Assembly: GCF_019112545.1 (NCBI RefSeq)
Contig: NW_025064890.1
Span: 178,283-242,282 of the forward strand
DNA: 64,000 nt
DNA from: Guyanagaster necrorhizus
Taxonomy: Eukaryota > Basidiomycota > Agaricomycetes > Agaricales > Physalacriaceae
Direction of reading: 5' to 3'
The number at the start of each line of letters is the position of its first letter. Position 1 is the first letter of the stretch. The notes below the pieces were generated by a model. That model worked only from the letters and a program-made list of their open reading frames with translations. It did no database searches and was not told where the DNA came from. Shown here piece after piece: positions 59,839 through 64,000 of this stretch. The position numbers and the translations under genes were made by a program.

Positions 59839-61000
59839 CTTGCCAACAAGGCAAATCTTTGACCCAGCCATGCACAGTGTCTCTCTATCTGAATGAGGTT
59901 TCATCATCACTATAGACCTATATCTCAGTGTATATGATCACTGGATTACTAGACTGCAATTGCTATGACACAATTCTTGTCATAGTCAATTGTTTCTCCA
60001 AAGTGATGACTCCAATCATATGCTCTACCAAGTTAATCTCAAAAAGGTGGGCAAAAATCTTATGTGATGAGATGTATGCTAAGTACAAAATGCCTCAAGT
60101 CATTATCTCAGACAGAGGACCACAATTTGTATCCAAATTTTTGGATGATTTGTACCACCTCCTCAACATCAAATGGAACATGTCAACTGCATATCATCTG
60201 CAAATGGATAAACAAACAGAACAGGCAAACCAGAAGATAGAGAAATATCTCTGTCACTTCATTAATTATTGACATGATGACTGGGTGAAGTGATTGGCAC
60301 TTGCTGCCTTCCAACACAACAACTGAATCTATTCCAGCACCAGGAAAACCTCTTTTTTCATCAACTTTAGGCAATATTCTCATGTTGCCCAAACTGAACA
60401 TCACCACACAAGTACATCTGCTTCCTTCAACTTCACTATAACAATGATGAAAATTCATGCTGAAACTAAGACAGCTCTTGAAAAGACTGTGTCCATGATA
60501 AAGAAGCAGTACAACAAGTATCGATATACAGCATATGAATATTCAGTCAATGACAAAGTATGGCTGGATATAACAAATCTTCATCTTCCATATCTGGAAC
60601 AAAAGCTTGCTGACAAACAAACAGAACTCTTTCTGATCCTCACAAATATCAGCAGCTTCATATACAAATTATGGCTCCCAACTACATGAAAGATTCATAA
60701 TGTCTTTAATGAAGCATTATTAACACCTTATATTGCACCAGCATTTCTAAATCAAGAATGCCTGCCACCACCTCCATCAGACTTAATCAACAACAAGGAA
60801 TATTATGAAGTCAACCAAGTCCTGGACCATAAACTACAGAAAATCAAAGCAAAAGGTGGTGAAATAATGACCACAGTTGACTACCTAGTCAGCTGGAAGG
60901 AATATAGATCTGAATCCAACCAATGAGTCAACAAACAATATATGAATGCCAACAATATGATACATGACTATGAACAGATATTGAATTGATATTTTATTGA
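59839..61000 (+). pseudogene. B9 integrase and chromodomain
   Basis: Begins at the integrase zinc finger (CEACQQGKS). A good frame at 59928-60272 holds MITGLLDCNCYD, SDRGPQFVSKFLDDLYHLL (second Asp kept) and DKQTEQANQK (Glu kept). The first catalytic Asp position reads Tyr (ISVYMITG). The C-terminal domain has NDKVWLDITNLHLP (about 60552-60593). The chromodomain near 60870 reads YLVSWKEY. Confidence 0.82.
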
Positions 61001-61108
61001 TCAATGTCTTCATGAATCTTATAAGAAGAAGGGCAGGTTATCTGCTCTCAGATGCCTGGACTTATCTCTAAATTAGCTATCAAGACAATAGTCTTAAGAA
61101 GAGAGTAA

Positions 61109-61566
61109 TATTATAATTTTTCCTCATTTTTTATTTTTTACTTGAGAGACTGATCCATATCTTTGCTTAGTCAGAGTGCCTAGGACTGTGGGACAGGCTT
61201 AGTCATCACAATAATGCCTGGTCAGTCATTATCCTTTGATATAATGATAACTACTCAACAACAGACAATACTCTTTTGTAGGTAGCTTAACAACATTAGA
61301 CAAAATGCTCTATAATGCCAGGACATAGAATTAGGTAGTTATATCTATAGAACAGATGATAATTAATATAAGTAGCATAGCTCTTGCTGTAGTATCCTCA
61401 GCTTTGAGCTAAAGTTTATTCTTCTACCATCTTATCTTGAGCCAATCTAAGGGCTTTGTGATATAGAGCCATGTAACATATCAAGTAAACTCTGACCTCA
61501 TTGTCTGAAGTATGAGACAGTGTCAGTTTATCATGTGTTTAGATCATGTGTCATTTGGGCTTAACA
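61109..61566 (+). repeat. B9 3' LTR
   Basis: 458 bp from TATTATAATTTT to TTAACA, followed by the GAGAG duplication. Confidence 0.88.
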
Positions 61567-61575
61567 GAGAGAGGC

Positions 61576-62073
61576 TGTTAGGAATGTGCTAATCAAGTGG
61601 GTTTGAGTACATGTGTAGAGACCAGCAGAGTGCATGGGTGTCAACCAAGCTATTGGCAACATCACTCTTGAGTCAGAGCCCAAGGATTTAGATGGACAGA
61701 ATGGAGTTCTGTCAGGGAAGTGAAGAGAAGTATTCTTCAGAGCAGAATCTGATGGATGAGGAAGAAGGAGTTGAAGTGAGTATAAAGTGTAGATAGTTAT
61801 CTAAGTTGATATTCAAACTGAGTAGTTACAATGGTTATATATAGCTTTATATACTAATAGTAGCTAATTCTGAGTCAGGTTTCATTGGGTTCCAATATCA
61901 ATATTTGCTACCAAGTTTAGAGTCTAGATATTATAATGTAAAATATGGGTGTGAAATAATAATGATGAAAATGAAATTAATAGGTAATAGGGGCAGTCAG
62001 AGTCTGGTGGATTTCCAGGATTGAATCCATGATTAGTTGAGGTGACACAGAGGCTGGCAGCATGCATGTAACA
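61576..62073 (-). repeat. Gypsy-A 3' LTR of A6
   Basis: 498 bp, TGTTAGGAATGTGC to GCATGCATGTAACA. Expected duplication GAGGC (61571-61575); the other end lies outside the window. Confidence 0.88.
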
Positions 62074-62129
62074 GTATCCTCCTGTTATCATTCTTACCCT
62101 CAAGAGTGCAGATTCTGATAGCTGGTGGG

Positions 62130-63414
62130 GCCACATAGAAGATTGTTGGTGGCCATAAGAATTTTTTGCAACTTAGTCAGATACCACCACCATCACCCTA
62201 ACTATGTTGCCTCTCACTGTGTATTATTGCTCATATACTCCTGAGCCTTTGGTGAGGGAACTCACCCCTGATGGCCTTAAAGAGACCAAGAAATTATTTC
62301 ATCTGAAATAGCAGACCATAGAGAAAGAGTATGCAGAGGCTGTAGAAGTCCACTTGGAGTGAAAAAGGGAGCAGGAGAGAGAAGAGAAGATCTGAGCAGA
62401 CCATGTGGTCTAGAAGATGTGGAGAAAGAAGCAGCAAGAGAGATTGGAGAAGAAGAGAGAGGAGGTCTGGCAGGCAGTGAAGAGACAGGCAAAGAAGGTG
62501 GAGGAGGCATTGAGAGAGGCAGCTCAAAGGGAGACTAAGGAGAGGAAGGCCACAGAGGCTGCAGTGAGAGCTTCAGCCTCAGAGATAAGGCAGGAGAGGA
62601 TGATTATAGAGGATGGATTACAAATGACCTCCATAGAGGCTATTGATTTTTGTCTGCATCAAGTGCTGGTAAAACAGTTTGGTTCTAGCTCTGGTCTTCA
62701 CTTCAAGAGAGTGACTGATCATATGCCTCCAGAGTCTATAAATACAAATTCAGGTTGAGGAGTGTAGTGGATGACAGTGGGACAGAGGTGGTTGCTAGTC
62801 CCAAAAAGCAGGTGAAGTTGAAAGTTGCAGGGCCAGCAGAGGGCAAAGAGTTGTTAAATGATGAAAGTAAGTGTCTTGGTTTTCTTGCATGGTTTGACTT
62901 AGCTTTTGCTTTTAGAAAGTTGTATACACTGTCATTGAGATGGCATATAGTGTTACACATGACCAGTAATTAAAGGCACCAGTTGAGGTTGGACTTATGC
63001 TTACTGCAAGATTAAGAAAACCACTTGTTCATTCAACAAGAGTGTCACTGCAAGTGAGGTGATCAGCAGTGTAGAGGTCTCTGCTGGCCTCCACCAAGTC
63101 TCAAGATTAATTCACAAGTTGATGCATCATGTAGACAAGTTAGCAAAAGAGCTGGCAAATATCTGTGGTACCATAATGGATCTCTAGAATGATTATGAGT
63201 TGGATGATATGTCATCTTTCTCAGAGTTGTTTTCAGAGTCTGAGTTGGAGGCCTGAAAGAAGGCTCATCTGCTTTTCAAGGATAGAAGGATCAGGAGGTA
63301 GAAGATCTGTGGGAGGTGATATTGAAAGGGCTGGATGAGAATATAGAGGAGTTGAAGAGGCAGGAGGAGAGTTTAAGTTCTAGTGTGGGCCTGTCAGATT
63401 CTGCTTCCTTGTAA
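62130..63414 (+). pseudogene. Antisense accessory gene of A6
   Basis: Best copy of the first coiled coil outside A1: 62417-62758 reads through Glu/Lys/Ala heptads to GLQMTSIEAIDF. The acidic/basic segment is deleted at about 62735. The intron 62867-62915 is 49 nt and again needed for frame. The cysteine region after splicing keeps C-x2-C-x6-C in the first half and has one Cys-to-Tyr change in the second (YAYCKIKKTTC). The C-terminal coiled coil ends at TAA 63412-63414. Confidence 0.72.
62867..62915 (+). other. Predicted 49-nt intron (A6 antisense gene)
   Basis: GTAAGTGTCTTG to GCTTTTAG, branch-like TTTGACTTAG; same place and phase as in A4. Confidence 0.7.
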
Positions 63415-63589
63415 AGATTTTGTATGAAATATATATAGAAAAGGTGTTGGATGTTGGTAATAGAGAAAAAAATGTAAATATAAGATTTTGACTTTTGAAA
63501 GTGTAAAAAGAGTGATTGACATGGTATTCAGTGGTTAGAATTGAAATAGTAAGATGGGGCTCCAGTGGCATCTAGAGTAGTGTTGTATC

Positions 63590-64000
63590 AAGAACAGAAT
63601 GATTGAGTGACTTTGGATAAGGGTCCTGATTTGCTTGAGTATCAATAGTGGAATTCTTCAATAAATTCATCAGTAGAGAACTCAAAGGCTGATAACCAAG
63701 CAAACTCTTCATTGATACCTTTGTAGCCTAGCCACTGGATTTTATACAGCAGTGGGCAGCAGAACTGGCAGTCCAGTTTAGAGTTGAGGATTTGAGCTAT
63801 TTTAAAATGTTCTTCTTTGTCGACTTTAACTGAAGATGATGGTGGTTAGATTCAGTTAGAAATGGTGTTTTCTTCTATGAGTTTCAATTGTGACATATGA
63901 AAGACTGAGTGAATAGACCAGAGATCCAGTGGAAGCCTCAGAGTGAAGGAGTGGAAATCAGGTTGGACTATAATTTCAAAGAGACCAAGGTATTTCTCTA
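63590..64000 (-). pseudogene. Gypsy-A pol C-terminus of A6 (chromodomain), runs off the window
   Basis: Minus-strand chromodomain and pol tail matching A1 40430-40802. The acidic segment before it (proline and glutamate rich, about 63800-63850) is recognisable. 63415-63590 is the convergent spacer, equal to A1 40803-40985. Confidence 0.8.

Larger units (their letters stand above)
50749..61566 (+). mobile_element. Gypsy-B element B9, internally deleted, with A4 nested inside
   Basis: LTRs 50749-51217 and 61109-61566, flanked by GAGAG (50744-50748 and 61567-61571). The internal part holds gag, integrase and chromodomain only; protease, RT and RNase H are missing. Inserted in B8. Confidence 0.88.

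Noticed and set aside
1..64000. CRISPR array, tRNA, rRNA or bacterial operon features
   Set aside because: None seen; direct repeats are LTRs, and the gene content is eukaryotic mobile DNA.

Overview
This window is a retrotransposon graveyard, most likely from a filamentous basidiomycete (Agaricomycetes is my best guess). The evidence is the mix of chromodomain Ty3/Gypsy elements, a Ty1/Copia fragment and a pogo/Fot1-like DDE transposase, introns of about 50 nt, and heavy C-to-T / G-to-A decay centred on CpG. I found no convincing host gene, tRNA, rRNA or CRISPR array. Almost every base belongs to a transposable element and most open frames are shadows or fragments. Family names below (Gypsy-A, Gypsy-B; copies A1-A6, B1-B9) are labels for this window only.

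Layout. 1-741 is the end of B1 pol. LTR 775-1255 is followed by B2 (1256-9163), split in integrase by a solo Gypsy-A LTR (7150-7647, target duplication CACAC). B3 (9164-14640) is cut off inside RT. A2 (minus, 14891-18840) ends abruptly in RT against a Copia fragment (18841-22245), which itself holds a solo B LTR (19528-19900, duplication TAAGA). A3 (minus, 22246-28258) follows, then B5 gag (minus, to about 30490). Next come an unassigned stretch, a B LTR interrupted by a young solo A LTR (30889-31380, duplication TAGAC), B4 gag (to 32770) and the pogo element (32771-34534). A minus-strand gag, B6, is split by the best-preserved element, A1 (34870-42927, 8,058 bp, duplication AAAGG). After the B6 LTR (44800-45243) come A5 and B7 remnants. 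B8 (46664-50748) was hit by B9 (50749-61566, duplication GAGAG), which was hit by A4 (52344-58248, duplication CCTCC). A6 (61576 onward) runs off the window.

How the parts work together. Gypsy-A encodes Gag, then Pol in the minus-1 frame (protease, RT, RNase H, integrase, chromodomain). On the opposite strand, between pol and the 3' LTR, it carries a third gene: a charged coiled-coil protein with a six-cysteine motif of Zn2Cys6 type and a conserved short intron. The gene recurs in all six Gypsy-A copies where that region survives and is the most interesting item here. Both Gypsy families appear to prime reverse transcription from their own RNA 5' end (Tf1-like self-priming): a short sequence about 33 nt after the LTR TATA box is the reverse complement of the primer-binding site next to the 5' LTR. 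The A1 LTR pair differs by about 29 sites, all transitions and about 25 of them at CpG, so CpG-directed mutation has inactivated these elements.
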